Assembly (NCBI RefSeq): GCF_000220395.1
Contig: NW_004086472.1
Span: forward strand, 6,687-70,686
Direction: 5' to 3'
Length of the DNA: 64,000 bases
From: Ichthyophthirius multifiliis
Lineage: Eukaryota > Ciliophora > Oligohymenophorea > Hymenostomatida
Below the pieces are notes generated by a model, which did not search any database, was not told the DNA's origin, and was given only the letters and a program-made list of their open reading frames with translations. Numbering within the stretch: position 1 is the first letter of the stretch; every line of letters starts with the position of its first letter. Of this stretch, positions 49,618-62,518 are shown one piece after another. Both the position numbers and the translations under genes were made by a program.

Positions 49618-50585
49618 TATTATATTTTTCTTTTATTTTCATAAGTAAATTTTATTTTATTTATTATTTTTAAAAAAAAAATACTGTATTTATTTAATTT
49701 AATGACTTTGAATTAAATTTTTTTGTTTCTTTTTAAATTTAAATTTAACTTTCTTTCTATTTATTTATATTTCCAATGTTTAAATTCATGTAAATACCTT
49801 AATTTTTAACTTCATTACTTAATTAATTAACTTAATATTACAAACGAGAACATAACAAAGATAAGTCTTCTTCTTCTTCATTTTCTATTTTTATTTTATT
49901 TATATAAATATATATAATAGGATAATTTTTTTTTTATTTATTATATTTATAATAACTATTCTTGTTTTAAATAGTCTATACATAAGAAATTATTGCATCT
50001 AAATTTCCAATTTTTTAATCTTGAAAACTCTATTAGATTTATCTCATTTTTAGTAATATTTAATTTTATATATTTTCTTTAAATTATAAAATATGTTTTT
50101 TTTATAATATTATTTTTTTTAAAACGTTATAAATATTAATATAAAATTGATTTTGTATCTATATAATATATTTTTGTTTATTTATTACATATATAATACT
50201 TCGAAATTTCCTTAAAACTAAATGTATATTAATAATTAAATAATTTATTATTAAAAAAATTTTCATTTAAATTTGTTATTAAATTATTTATAATAATTAA
50301 ATTAAAATAATTAATTTCTTTTTTTCTTATTTTTGACTAAAAAAAAATAATAGAAAATGAAAAAAAAAAGTTATAAATTTTTTTATAATTACATTAATAT
50401 AAAAATAAAAAATTAATTTTAATAAAAAAATATATATTAATATAAAAAATTAAATTGATAATTTAAATATATATATAAAATTTTTAAAATAATACTAAAA
50501 AAAAAAATATTACATATATATAAATATATATATATAAATATATATTGTTATATATATATATATTTATTAATTTTAAAATATAAAA
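49618..50585. other. Divergent A+T spacer
   Basis: About 970 nt between divergent genes, A/T only. The first 250 nt on the minus strand might hold a further 5' exon of the IQCH-like gene, but no convincing codons were seen. Confidence 0.5.
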
Positions 50586-52565
50586 ATGAATAATATAACA
50601 GATCGAATAAGTTTTGGTTTATAAAACAGTAATTATAATATATAAATTTTAAACTTTAATAATTTTAAATAAGGCTAATTTTTTGATAAGCAATCACAGC
50701 TCGTTAGTTAATCGAGTTAAAGTAACGATAATTTAGACAGTAAAAAAATAATATTTATGAAAAAAAAACAATAAAAAATTTAAAAAAAAGCATATTTAAA
50801 AGAAGCTTTAAAAAAAGAAATTTCTTTAAGATTTATATTAGGAATATATAAATTACATACTGTACAAGTCGAATATTAATCGAAAATGTAAAAAAAAAAA
50901 CATGATAATAAGCCCTAAAAAAAAAAAGAAATTAAAAATATATTGCGTATGAATATATAAAAGTACAAAACTTACTATAATAATAACAAAAAAACTCAAT
51001 TTAATATATTGATATAGATTAAAATATGCAATATTTATAAATAAAATTAAATTAGAAGATTCAATAATATGATGAAATGCTTAAAGAGTTAAAATAACAA
51101 CAATAAGATTACGAATATCGAATAAATTAGTTAAAATTTGAGCCGTTAAATTTACTTGGAGACCCTTAACAACTCGAGCAGAGGCTTTTATAATAAAAAA
51201 ATGATCTTTATATAAAATTTTAATCTTATATATAATCTTTACCTGTCTAAAATAACTATAATTTTAATAAAAATGGTAAGTTTTGGGATCTATTTAAAAA
51301 TTGGGAAGAAAATCCAAAGTTCCTTGAAGAAAAAAGTGAAACACTTAAAAACGTTGAATTTAATTTATTCCAAGAAAGATTCAAAATGTAAATAGTAGAA
51401 AATTATTTAAAAAAAGAATACGAAGAACTCTAAAATTAAAAGAAATTTTTAAATAAATAAAAGGAAAAATATCATATATTAGAAGAATAAGAATAAAATA
51501 AAGCAAAAGAAAGCATTTTATTTTAAAAAAATAAAATATTAATGAAAAAAATAAACTAATTTTAGAATAAAAAGACTAAATAATTAATAATTTTAATGAA
51601 TTTTAAGAAAATAAAGAATTAAATATAAACAATATTTCATAAATCTAACAAAAATTCTCCAATATAAATTTAATTTAAATCAAAGATATTAAAAAGTAAA
51701 AAAACAAAATAAAACAAAAATTTAAATATTTAATAAATAGAAAAAATCTCCTATAATAAATCCAAAATGACATCGACGAATATTAAAAAATAACCGAAAA
51801 TACTTAAAATATACAATAAGAGGATTAAATATGCCAAAAAAAATAAGTAATTACAAAATTTTGGAACAAGAAAACAACTAACTAAAACATGAATTAACTA
51901 ATTTAAAAAGTCTCATAAATAATTAATAATACTAAATAGACTAAGAGAATATTTTAAATTTCGATTCTTAAAAAAACTCTTCTTAATAAGAAAGTATAAT
52001 ACAGTAATACATAAGAGAATAAAAAATAAAAAAAACATAATAAAATTTATTGAATTATGGTTATTTAATTCCATAAAAATCTCCGAACAAAAGCAGAATT
52101 TCAATTTAACTAAAAATCTATCATTTTATTTATGGAAAATAAAGACTTCGTTTTCATAAAAAATATAAGAAATTCTATACGATAGTCAATCAAAAGAATT
52201 CCTAGAATAAAAATGGGAAAAATAAGCTATTAAAATGTACTAAAATTAACGTTTTCCAATGGTAAAATAAAAAGTTTATATAAATATAAAATATACATAT
52301 ATATGTATAGAAAAAACTTTCAAAAAAACGAAAAGAATATGAAATGGCTGTTTTTGATTTTGAAAGAAAAAAATTTTTTTAAAACAGGATTATAGTTTTA
52401 TTAAATAGTATACTAAGTAGATAAAGGAAATATGAAAAAATATTGATTGTAGTTTCTTTTCATAAATTTATAACTAATTGCTTAAGATATAATTTAAATG
52501 AAATTAATAATAATTAAAATAAAAATGATATTAATAATATAAATAATAAATATAATAATAATAAC

Positions 52566-52613
<48 letters not shown>

Positions 52614-53072
52614 CTTTTGAGTTCATACAATTGCCCTAAAAGGGAAAAAAGTCCACTTTTAGTTTAAAAAACTCCTCTTTAAAATAAAAATTAATCATCA
52701 AAAAGCTAAACTATCAAACAAAATTAATAATTAAATACTAATAAAAATATTTAAGAAATCGAATAATAAAAATCATATAAAAATAATAATTAAATTTATT
52801 TTTTATCTTTATTTAAATTAATTTTACTTAAAAAATAAAACATAACACGCTTTTAATTATATAAAAAATTTAATTTATGGTATAAAAACAGTTTCAGAAT
52901 ATAAAAAGCTAAACTTTATAAAGATCTAAATATAATTAATTATTAATTATAAGAAAAAGTATTTGCTGAAAATCTTTTTAGGACTAAACTTTAACTCTAA
53001 AAAACCGAAATCGATTCTAAAATTTAATTATTAAATGAATTAATTTCTTCTATATAAACTAAAATTAATTGA
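50586..53072 (+). CDS. Long coiled-coil protein, unknown
   Basis: Not recognised. It starts MNNITDRISFGLQNSNYNIQ. A basic helix follows (KKAYLKEALKKEISLRFILG), then IYKLHTVQVEYQSKMQ, and coiled coils such as QYDEMLKELKQQQQDYEYRI, KFWDLFKNWEENPKFLEEKS, FNLFQERFKMQIVENYLKKE, and at the end AENLFRTKLQLQKTEIDSKI before TGA. A polyasparagine tract lies near 52550-52613. Several frame changes occur along the gene; some fit GT-AG introns (for example about 52269-52310), others sit at A-runs. It may be two genes, since the middle (51900-52500) is poorly coded. Composition suggests a cytoskeletal or ciliary protein. Confidence 0.5.
52548..52613 (+). repeat. (AAT)n run coding for Asn
   Basis: About twenty AAT units inside the coiled-coil gene. 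Confidence 0.8.
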
Positions 53073-53350
53073 TTTTTCTATAAAAAGATATATAAAATAT
53101 ATATTTTAATGATATTAGATTATTAAAACTTAATTTAAATATAAATAATTAAATATAAAAAAATATATAATTTTTTAAATTTTATTATAAAAAAAATTAA
53201 AATACTTTATAAAAAGTATACATAGAATATTTATTAATAATATTATATATGAAAAGATTTATATATAATATATAATATATTAAACTAATATATTACATAT
53301 TAATATTAAAAAAAAACTCTTTAAATTTAAAATATAACTAAAGAAAAAAA

Positions 53351-54079
53351 ATGAGTCAAAAAAAAAGAATTCTAATCTATTGCATTCATTTTATAGTAGT
53401 AAAACCATATTTTGTAAGCATAATAGTAGTTGCTTTTTAAATGCAATTTAAGGGTTTTTTAAATCTTTTGGACTAGTAGTTTCAATGAAATTTATTATAT
53501 TTTTAATAAAATAAATAAATTCTCATAAAAAATTAAGAAATTAAATCTTAATTATTTTAAAAGATAAATCATTTTATAATTTGCCTTTATTTTTTGCATT
53601 CTAGAATATTTTTCTAAAAAGTTTCTTATGTATCTTTAGAAGAATAACTTAAAAAGAAAACAAATAAAACGCTTTTTTAAGTGGATTTATATCAAATTTT
53701 ATTGTAATGTATTTTTATAAAAATAATATAAATCTTTATACTTGGAGAATGTTAATTTATTCTATAATTATAGATGCTTTTTATAAGACTTTAGTATTTA
53801 TTTTTTGATTTAAAAAAAAAAAAAAAATTATAACAAAAAATATATTTATTTTTCTAAAAGAGAAATAAAGGATATATAAATTAAAGAGCATTTCATTATA
53901 CTTTAATGTATTGTATTGGAAGTTTTTTAATTTCTTATGGATATTTTTGGGAAGGAAGAATTATTGAAAAAGACATTATTTAATTATATAAAAAATTCCA
54001 ATATTTATCTTAAAATGAAAAAATAAAACATTATTTATTAATTGCAAAAGCTTAAAAATAATTTGGAACTGATATTTGA
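53351..54079 (+). CDS. Multi-pass membrane protein, TMEM135/Tim17-like?
   Basis: The protein is hydrophobic and small (about 215 aa). It starts MSQKKRILIYCIHFIVVKPY and has segments FFKSFGLVVSMKFIIFLI, AFLSGFISNFIVMYFYKNNI followed by NLYTWRMLIYSIIIDAFYKT, and FHYTLMYCIGSFLISYGYFW. The pair SGFISN...LYTWR resembles the AGFLAG...LYLxxR pattern of TMEM135 and Pmp24-type Tim17 relatives (peroxisome or mitochondrion), but the match is short. An intron at about 53794-53890 joins the last part, removing an in-frame TGA. It ends QKQFGTDI and TGA. I hold the family only as a suggestion; the membrane character is clear. Confidence 0.5.
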
Positions 54080-54623
54080 AAATAAAATTGATATTTTTTT
54101 TCATTAAAAAAAATAATAATATTTTCAAATCATAATTTTTATTATTATTATCGGTATATTCAAATTTAATACAGTTTAATGTAATTTATATACATATATA
54201 ATATAAGTTTAATTATTTAGTTTAGTTTAGGTTAATAATATATTCTTTTATAAATATGTTTAAGTTATTTAGAGAATTATATATCAAACAAAAAATATTA
54301 TTATAAATATATATTTATAAGCATTGAAGTATTATCCTTTACCATTTTTTTAAATTATATTTAAATGAAATTTAAACATAAAATTAATATTAATAATAAA
54401 TACAATTAAAATCAGAGTAAAATTAATATAATTTGTATATTTATTATATAATAAAATAATCGAAATTAAAAATAGTTAAAAATAAAAAGTTTGTATATAA
54501 ATATAAAATAATTAAAAAAAATATATAAATAAATTAAATAGTAGATAAAAAACAAAAAATATAAAACAAGAATATACAAATATATTATTTTTAAAAATTT
54601 ATTAAATATTATTACAACAAAAA
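54080..54623. other. Tail-to-tail A+T spacer
   Basis: Spacer between convergent genes, A/T only, nothing recognised. Confidence 0.55.
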
Positions 54624-55241
54624 TCAAAATATGGCACACATACAACTATTTTTTGGGTTTTCTGATTCTTTATTATAGTTTTTATAGTTTTCAATTTCAT
54701 ATACAGATTAAATTTTTGTTCTAAATTTAATACGTTAATGTCTTTATTTTTTAATTTATTATTCACCCATAATAATTTGCTAATTGTTTGTTTGTTCTTA
54801 TTTTTATTAGATTTAATTTTTATTTAAATCATTTTATTAATCAATATTTTATCTTAATAATTATATTTATTTTATTTCTTCTTTTTCTTAATTCTATTAT
54901 TTTATTTAGTCATTTATTATTTCGTTTGTTTATTATTAAATATTATTTATTTATCCTTATAAACTTTTAGTTTATTTAATTTCAGATTATTCGTTTTCAA
55001 ATACATTTTAAGCTTAATTTATCGTATCATTTTTAAAAATTTATTTATCGCTTTATTCTGTGCTTTATTATGTGGTTTTATTTTTATCATTATTTTCTTA
55101 ATTAAAATTACATTTTTATTCTTATAAATTATTCGCATTATCGTTAGCGGAGTCCCAATAACAATCTTCTTCAGATTTTAATGCATTTTTTTAAAAATAA
55201 TTAAGGTTTTATTGAAAAATGTTATGTGGCAATTTACTCAT
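54624..55241 (-). CDS. Gln/Asn-rich protein, unknown
   Basis: One uninterrupted frame of 206 codons from ATG to TGA in the ciliate code. It starts MSKLPHNIFQQNLNYFQKNA, then LKSEEDCYWDSANDNANNLQ. The rest is dominated by Gln, Asn, Lys and Glu (KQQNQEKEEIKQIQLLRQNI), with a short basic stretch QRHQRIKFRTKIQSVYEIEN and an end NSCMCAIF. The SEEDCYWDS start of the second block looks like a conserved element. The Gln/Asn content is prion-like; a helical linker or regulator is equally possible. No family recognised. Nearly all Gln codons are TAA/TAG, so it is invisible with the standard code. Confidence 0.6.
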
Positions 55242-56425
55242 TTACTAGATTTTTATTATATATTAATATATTTATTAATTTTTTTAAAAAACAAATAAAT
55301 TAAATAAATTTAATTAAAAAAAAAAAAAGTACTTAAAGTGCTTTTAAATCAAATTTTTTTTACTTATCTTTTCATTTCTATTTAATTTATATTTTATCCC
55401 GATGCTTTAAAAATATTAACATTTTTTTAAAATATTCTCAAAAATAGTTATTATGAATAAGAAATTTCTTGAAATTTTACATAAAATCAAATTTAATTAG
55501 TTATCTTAAAATACTTAGAAGTATTTTTTTTTTTTAGATTTTAAATATAATTATTGCTTTATATATTTCTAATATTTTTTTGTTTATTCTCATCATTTAT
55601 ATTTTTTGTATATTTATTCTCTTCTTTAATCTCTATTTAAATATCGTTTTTTTTTTTGGTGCTCCATTACGAACTACTTACTAAATTATTATTTTTATAT
55701 CTATTTTTTTAAATTTTAATTAAAATATTTTTTAATATTAACTTGTAAGTTTGAGATTATTCCATTATTGAAAAAAAAAGTACTTACATAAAAATATAAT
55801 CTGAAGTTGGTAGTTTATTTTTCTAAAAATTAGTATTTTCATACAAAAAAAACTTCATATTTAAAATAAATTAAATATGATTATCAAATACATAAATATC
55901 TTAAATATATGAAAACTTTATTTATATTAATTTAATTTTAAAATAAATAATATAAATTAAGTAAATGATTTTTAACATACAAATATAAATTAAGTATATG
56001 AATTTTAACATATAATAACTATACAAAAAATTTAGTTTAATTAAAATATTAATGATTAAATAAATTTAATAAAAAAAGTAATTAGTTTATTACTAAATCT
56101 TTTTTGAGAAAAAAAATAATTAAAACTCAATCAAATTTTGTTATTATTTTAGTATTTTTAAAATATAAGATAATTATAATAAATTGTTCGAATTCTATTA
56201 AATCTACGCTTATCCATAAATATTAGATTTTAAGCTAAAATTTATAAACATATATAAATATATATTTAAATATATAAATATATATATACATATATATTAA
56301 TATATATATTTGAGTTTTTCTAAATTAAAAAATATATATATATATAGTTTATCTATATTCTGATATTTAATTTTATAATAAAATACAACATTTTTTAGTT
56401 TTTTCTTTTAATTTTTTATATCTTT
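55242..56425. other. A+T region with one doubtful exon
   Basis: Mostly A/T spacer between two minus-strand genes. On the minus strand 55667-55487 could hold a short exon starting MEHQKKK and continuing, after a frame change at an 11-nt A-run, as IEIKEENKYTKNINDENKQK. It might be a 5' exon of the Gln-rich gene or a tiny gene of its own; I cannot decide. Confidence 0.4.
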
Positions 56426-59400
56426 TCACCTCTCTTTGTTCTTGTTTTTTGAGTTTTATAAATTTATTCATTAACTTTTTTCTTCAGTTAGTTACTATAT
56501 TTTATTATCCTAATTCAATAAATTTCCTGATTAGCATAATACTTTTTAATAATCTATACTTATAAGTTTCATTATTTCATTAAGATCTTTCTTAAAAAGA
56601 TAGTTTGTTGTCTTGATCATCTAATTTAAATTTATTAAGTCAACTTCAAACTTATCATTAATCAATTACATAAAAAGCATTATTTTTATACAATTATAAT
56701 GTAAAAAAAAACATTTTCGTTTATTTATTCTTATAAGATTCGTATATTGTACTTTTTATAATTTAAAAAATTATAAAGCTCATCTATAAATTTTAAATTA
56801 AATAATTACTAAAAACTATTTTATTTATAATTTGCCTTTATAAATTAATGATATTCTGAATTTTATTTATTTTTGGTTTTGCTATGATATTTCTGTTTTA
56901 CATATAATTGAAAATAGCATACTTACTTTTTTATATTAGTCCTTTTTTTAAAAAAATATTCCCAATAGTATAAAAGCATATTATTATTAAAATTTTCCTG
57001 TATATAAATATCTAAAGAAATCATAAAATAAAATTTAAAAGGTAAATAAAAAGCTCAAATAATAAAACATATCAATAATGATAATAAAAACATTAGAATA
57101 CTAAAAAAAAATATTTATGATAAAATTTAATTTATTATATGGATTGTCTATAATATGTTTTTAGGAGTGTAAAAATCAAATTTAAATAATTTTTTTTTAA
57201 AAAAATTTTGTAAACATCAGAATATAATATAAAAATAATCTAATTTATTAACTATTTTTTCTTAAACAGAAGTTTAGAAAAATTTGTTTAATTTTTACAA
57301 CTTTTATATTTTCTAATGAATCCATATTTTATAATTCTTACTCATTTTTAATCAAATTAATTTTTATTTTTTAAAAAAATATTCAATAAAAATAAGTGTG
57401 TGATTTCTGAGATATTATTATAGGTAGTTTTTTAATCATTTAAAACTTTTTAATTATAACTAAACTCTTAAATGGCCATATATGTATATTGAATATTTTT
57501 ATTTTTTCTTTTTAATGTAAAATAAGAAATTTTTTTATCAATTTTTAAATATAATAGATTAGATTGATTATTCTTAAACAAATATTATATTAAAAGTTGA
57601 ATAATAAGATTTTTTGTTTAAAAAAAAATTAATTTTATTTTTTCTGTTTAAATTTTTATCTTTAAAAATAAAAATAAAAGTTTTTTATGAATTAAATTAG
57701 TTTTTTGTAAAAATATAAATATAAAATCTGATTTTTTTTATTTTATTTTTCATAATTTTCTATATAAAAACTTACTTACACTTTATTCTGATTATAAAAG
57801 TGTTTAATTTTTATAATTTCTTTTTACAAAAATATTTTATTTTTAAGGATTATAAAAATTAACCATTAAAAAATCAGAAGATTTCTTATTTAAAAGTTTT
57901 TAAAAGCAATCTTAACCATTAGCATTTTCTAAGTTTTTATAACTTAAAGAAAAGCTTTATCTAAAACCTAAATTATTTTTTATATTCGAAAAAACTTTTT
58001 ATAATTTATTAGAGATATTAACTTATAAAGCATCATTTTATTTATAAAACTACTAATACTTTTATTATAACATTTTTTGAGATAAATTACAATATTTTAT
58101 TTCATGTCTTTACATATTTTTTTTACTACTAGATTTATAAGATTCTGACTAGGTTTTTCTAAAAATCTATTATATTTATTCGTTTTAAATATTATTTTAT
58201 TAATTATTTTCAATAGCACTTTCGTTATTTTTTTTAGATTTTTATTCCCTCCAGTTATATATATAATTAAGTTTATTTTTATTATTGCTATTTATAAAAA
58301 AATATTGTTAAGATTTCTAATTTATTTCATCCAAAAAATAGCCTTTTTATCCTTCTCCTTCTACATTTTATACTTCTTATATATTGTTTTCTGTCACGCC
58401 GCAAATTTTTCGTGTACTTTATAGTCCTTCTATTTCTAATGTATATTATTTTTATAAAAGTTTCACTTTTCTCATACAAGAAGTGAATTATTCAGATTTT
58501 TCTTTTGTTTTTGGAGTAATCATTTATGAGCTATTATTATAATAAATTTTTTTCCTTTTTTTTATGTATTTACATTTTATTCATTTTAAAGTTTATACGC
58601 CTTGGTGTAGAACCCTGATTTTTATTAAAGTTTTCATTTACTAGATATTATCCATATTAAAATAAAGAAAAGTTAATATTATTATTTATTTTTTTTATAA
58701 TTTATAATTTTTTATTAAGTCTCTCATCTATTTAAACTTTACAAAAAGGATATATGCTCTATAAAAAACATTAAAAATCTACAAAAACTAGTTCTCCTTA
58801 TAGACTTTAACAATAAGCGGAAAATTATCTATTTTTTTTTTATAAAATATCTTCTTCCCCAAAACATTCACCAGGATTTATATTTCTAATCTATTTTTTT
58901 ATATATATATTATAAATTTAAAATACATTAAATATCAAAATAAAAAAACTACAGTAAATTCTTTACATAAAATTTTTTAATTTTATTATTATCTTCTTAT
59001 TTTGTATTTTTTTTGTCATTTTCTTTTTTGTTTTATTAATTGAAAATTTTCCTAATTTCGAAAACTCCATTTTTAACTATATAAAAATACTAACTAATCT
59101 AATTTTCCCCAAAAACCAATCCATTTTTACCAAAACTTTCACATACAAAAGAGCTTGCTATCTTAGTAATCTATTCTAAACTCATTTTTTATATTAATGG
59201 GATACTCATTAAAAAATCTATTAACCTCCAATCTTTATTTTATATCAAAGGGCTTAGTATTTCATTTTAAGTTTTTTCATTTATTATACCTAATAAAGAA
59301 TTTTTAAGTGCTTTTATTTCTTAGAAATCTTAAACTTATTAAGAAATTTATTTATAAGTAAAACAATCTAGATCTTTATATGCCCCTACTATTTTTTGAT

Positions 59401-59758
59401 TTTTATTTATTATCCCTATATTTCCTTTTATTACTAATACTATGATATTTTTTTTAGTTTCTTTTTGTTTTTTTTTTGGGTATATTTGTTTTTTATTTAT
59501 TTATTTTGTTTACTTTAAGAAAATAAAATTTGATTTTAAGATATTTCCTCATATTATATGAATCTACAATATAATAAAGAAAAAGGATTATAATTTTCAT
59601 TGAATATTGGAACAGGTAGTTTTTGAAGATACTCTAATTGTTCTTTTGTCCTATCTCTGGGATTTGTTTTTAGAATACTTACTATTTTTTTCTTTTTTTG
59701 TTTAATTTTTTATAAGTTATAATTATTTTTATTTTACTTCATAATCATTTTCTTTCAT
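56426..59758 (-). CDS. Cyclic-nucleotide-binding domain protein
   Basis: The N-terminal part has PRDRTKEQLEYLQKLPVPIF and FIQYEEISQNQILFSQ, as in ciliate proteins with tandem cNMP-binding domains. A clearer domain follows: SIPLIQKMSLEQITKIASSF, FVCESFGKNGLVFGENQISQ, YFYIVKNGVFEIRK, and after an intron the phosphate-binding cassette INPGECFGEEDIL (family GExFGExxLL). The expected Arg-Thr-Ala that grips the cyclic phosphate reads QFSAYCQS instead, so nucleotide binding is uncertain. A long Lys/Asn-rich part follows and the C-terminus is KFEVDLINLNQMIKTTNYLF, DLNEIMKLISIDYQKVL and TGA. Without channel segments or a kinase domain it is not HCN or PKG. Several introns; only the two domain blocks are firm. 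Confidence 0.62.
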
Positions 59759-59897
59759 ATTTATTTTTTTCGATTATTAAAATAAAAAAATCCAAGAAAT
59801 AAAAAATTTAAAAAATAAATAAATTAAGAAAGAAAATACCATTAATATAAATAAATATAAATTTAAAAATAATTATATATAATAATTATAAATATTA

Positions 59898-59918
59898 AAA
59901 AAAAAAAAAAAAAAAAAA
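59898..59918. repeat. Poly-A run (about 21 nt)
   Basis: A-run just past the stop of the PQ-loop gene, in the gap to the cyclic-nucleotide-binding gene. Confidence 0.7.
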
Positions 59919-60868
59919 TCATTTTATTAAAATTTAAGGTTTATTATTATAAAACTATATTTAGCCAATGATAAAAATATCAACAGTTAATTAAGTAATT
60001 CCACAAATAAGGAATTAAAAAGGAGCTTCAGTATAAATAAAATAAAAAGTTTTGAAAAAATCACCCAAAAACCATGACCCTATTAATCCATAGCTGATTC
60101 CACAAGCATTTTTATTTCTAAAGTTTTAAATAGCTTATGGAAATCCAAGTGTAGCCTTTATAATAATTAAATTATATTTATAAATAAAAAAACATATTTT
60201 ACTTCAATTAATGCACTAATTAAGCCTAAAGATTATACAAATAAATGACTTTAAACAAAACTTAAAGTAATCATAGTTGATAAAATAGCAAATGTCATAA
60301 TTGCTTAAACTTTTTAATTATAAAAAAAATTAGATATAATATATATATATATATATAAATATATATTTAAATATATATATATATATATATATTTAATTTA
60401 TTTTACGATAATTTTTAAAATCATACCATCTCCAAAAATTATTCCAAAATTTAGAAGATGCAATTCCAATATTTAATTCATTTATCTCTTTTATATGTTC
60501 TTTTTATTTATCATAATACATTATTTTAATGCATTAATTTAATAAGATTATCTATATATTTTTTAATTTATTAGATTTATTTATTGTATATTTTGATTAT
60601 ACTTAAGTCATTATCATTAATATTGATTGCAATAATAAAGGTATTTCATATTATTCTCCAAACCAAAATAAAATTCTTAAAATATTCGCAAATATTAATA
60701 TTGCGCATACATCGATACTAAAATTTCCTACTGTTTGATCTTCTTTTACTTTTTAATATTGAGCATAATAACCATACACTGGTCCTATAACCATTCCTTT
60801 AAAATATTTACAAATAAAAAAATATTTTGATGATAAAAATAAAAACCTGTGTCAATTAAATAATCCAT
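59919..60868 (-). CDS. PQ-loop membrane protein, SLC66A2-like
   Basis: PQ-loop/SWEET-MtN3-type seven-helix protein closest to SLC66A2 (PQLC1). Matches: MVIGPVYGYYAQYQKVKEDQ (first PQ-loop position, Pro-Gln replaced by Ala-Gln), DVCAILIFANILRILFWFGE followed by YEIPLLLQSILMIMT (human ANILRILFWFG...PLLWQSAIMILT), KFWNNFWRWYDF, IMTFAILSTMITLSFVQS, LISALIEATLGFPQAIQNFR (second PQ loop, F-P-Q intact), and GSWFLGDFFKTFYFIYTEAP then FQFLICGITQLTVDIFII. Introns: about 60796-60850, 60322-60410 and 60157-60200. It ends at TGA 59919. The family includes lysosomal and Golgi transporters or scramblase regulators; the animal protein acts in endosome-Golgi lipid asymmetry. Next to VPS29 by chance or by theme (endosomal sorting). 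Confidence 0.88.
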
Positions 60869-61048
60869 TTTTTTTTTATTTTTCTTAAATTTTTTTTTAT
60901 AATATCTATTAAATTTAAATAATATTTTTATAATTTTTTATCAAGAAAGAAAAAAATATAATTTTTTTTTTTTTTTGTAAAAAAAAATACTAATTTATTT
61001 ATATATTAAAAAAATAAAAAAAACTTCATTAAAAAAAATTATAATAAT

Positions 61049-61919
61049 TCATTTTGTTATAATTGTTTTTTTAATTTTAAGTTCAGAATCTTATAATTAA
61101 TATAAGTAAACATCAACTGATTTTTCTTTTATTTCCAAAAGCAAGAAAGATGGCAAAATATTTCTTTTTTTTATATATATATAAATAAATAAAAATAATA
61201 ATATATATACTTCGTAATTGGACTATAAGCACCTGTAATTGAACCAGGATTTAATAAATATTTTTTATCAATTTTGCTTGCTTTTTAATCATGTGTATGT
61301 CCACTAATCAATATATCAGTATCTAATTATCTTAATTAATTATATAAAGCTTCTTCGTCTCCCCAAGGAACAACCTTAAAAGAAAATTTAAATTAAAAAA
61401 ATATAAAAAAATACTTAATGTCCATGAATTAATGAAATTTTAAAATTGCCAATTTTAATAGTTTTTATTTCTGGAAAATCATTATTCTATTTTATAAAAT
61501 AATAAAAGGGTTATATATTTATTTAAAATACATCATCGAAATCTCCTTTAACTATATGACAATTACTTGATAATGATTTTACCCAATCTAAAGTATCTCT
61601 AGAACCAATATTTCCAGTGCACATTACATATTAAACTTTGTTTGGAACCTTTATTTTTATTGCTTAAAAATGAAAATGCTATTTGTTAATTGAATTTTTA
61701 CAATTAATTCTTTAAATTAATCTGGAATATCTGTAGAACGCATTGGTATATGGAAATCTCCAAAAACTACAGCTAGCTTTTTTTAATATTTTTTTGTTAT
61801 AAATAAATATAAACAAAAAATAAAGAAACAAATATATATTCTAATATAAAAATATAATATATATATTAAGAATAAATAAATACTTCTCCAAACTCTTCTT
61901 CTTCGTGATTTTCAGCCAT
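61049..61919 (-). CDS. VPS29: VPS29 retromer subunit
   Basis: VPS29 is the phosphoesterase-fold subunit of retromer, which returns cargo from endosomes. Matches along the whole protein: KKLAVVFGDFHIPMRSTDIP (human LVLGDLHIPHR), [83 protein letters not shown] and the C-terminus PSFLLLEIKEKSVDVYLYQL then DSELKIKK. Metal-site residues of the ancestral phosphatase (GD-H, GDFD, HGH, GHTH) are present. The start exon MAENHEEEEFGE is short and joined over an intron at about 61785-61880; more introns at about 61640-61680, 61510-61535, 61385-61415 and 61160-61212. TGA at 61049. Confidence 0.95.
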
Positions 61920-62070
61920 TATTAATTTTTTTTTTTATATTATGATATTTTTATTTTTTTTAAAAAAATAAATATATTTATATAATAAAAAATAGATATT
62001 TTTAATTGAATTTTTTCTTTTTTTCTTTTTTAATTTTGAATAATTATTTTATATATTATATTCTTTCAAT

Positions 62071-62076
62071 AAAAAA
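62071..62076 (-). terminator. Pol III T-run after tRNA-Sec
   Basis: Six T in the sense of the tRNA, six bases past its 3' end: the usual RNA polymerase III stop. Confidence 0.7.
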
Positions 62077-62081
62077 TAAAT

Positions 62082-62168
62082 CGCTTCGGAGGGAGAATTG
62101 AACTCCTGTGCCTTTCGACACCCACGGGCTTGAAACCCGTCCTGGACACCAGTCCAACTCACCAAAGC
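62082..62168 (-). tRNA. tRNA-Sec (anticodon TCA)
   Basis: The only G/C-rich island of this region folds as a selenocysteine tRNA of exactly 87 nt. Acceptor arm of nine positions (5' GCTTTGGTG against 3' CTCCGAAGC) with the T8-T mismatch also seen in the human gene, then discriminator G. The D stem is six pairs with a four-base loop (TTGGAC TGGT GTCCAG), the hallmark of tRNA-Sec. Anticodon arm ACGGG TTTCAAG CCCGT places TCA at 34-36, which reads UGA. Long variable arm GTGTC GAAA GGCAC. T stem of four pairs GGAG TTCAATT CTCC. Eukaryotic 9+4 architecture. Its presence means UGA can encode selenocysteine in this organism while UGA is also the only stop. Confidence 0.96.
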
Positions 62169-62518
62169 ATTATATTAGGCATCTAAAATATTAATAGTAT
62201 ACGTGCTTTTCTTTTTTTTATTATTATTTAGTTTAACATCATTTTATTAGAAAATATTAATATTGTTTTTATTTCATTTATTTTATTAATAATTTGATTT
62301 AAAACTATTGATTATATTCTTATTAATATAGTTTATAATCAAATGTAATTTAAATTAATTCATTTATTTATAAAAACGGATGTATTTTATTTATATATAA
62401 GAATTTTTAGAAATTAATACATATAAAATTATATAAAGATAAAATAAAAATAACCATAAAATATATACATACGAAAAAATCATAAAAAAGATCTACTATA
62501 AAATCTCATATTATATTA
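62169..62518. other. Spacer upstream of tRNA-Sec
   Basis: A/T spacer between tRNA-Sec and the ES1-like gene, holding the promoter of the tRNA on the minus strand. No proximal-element motif could be named. Confidence 0.5.
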
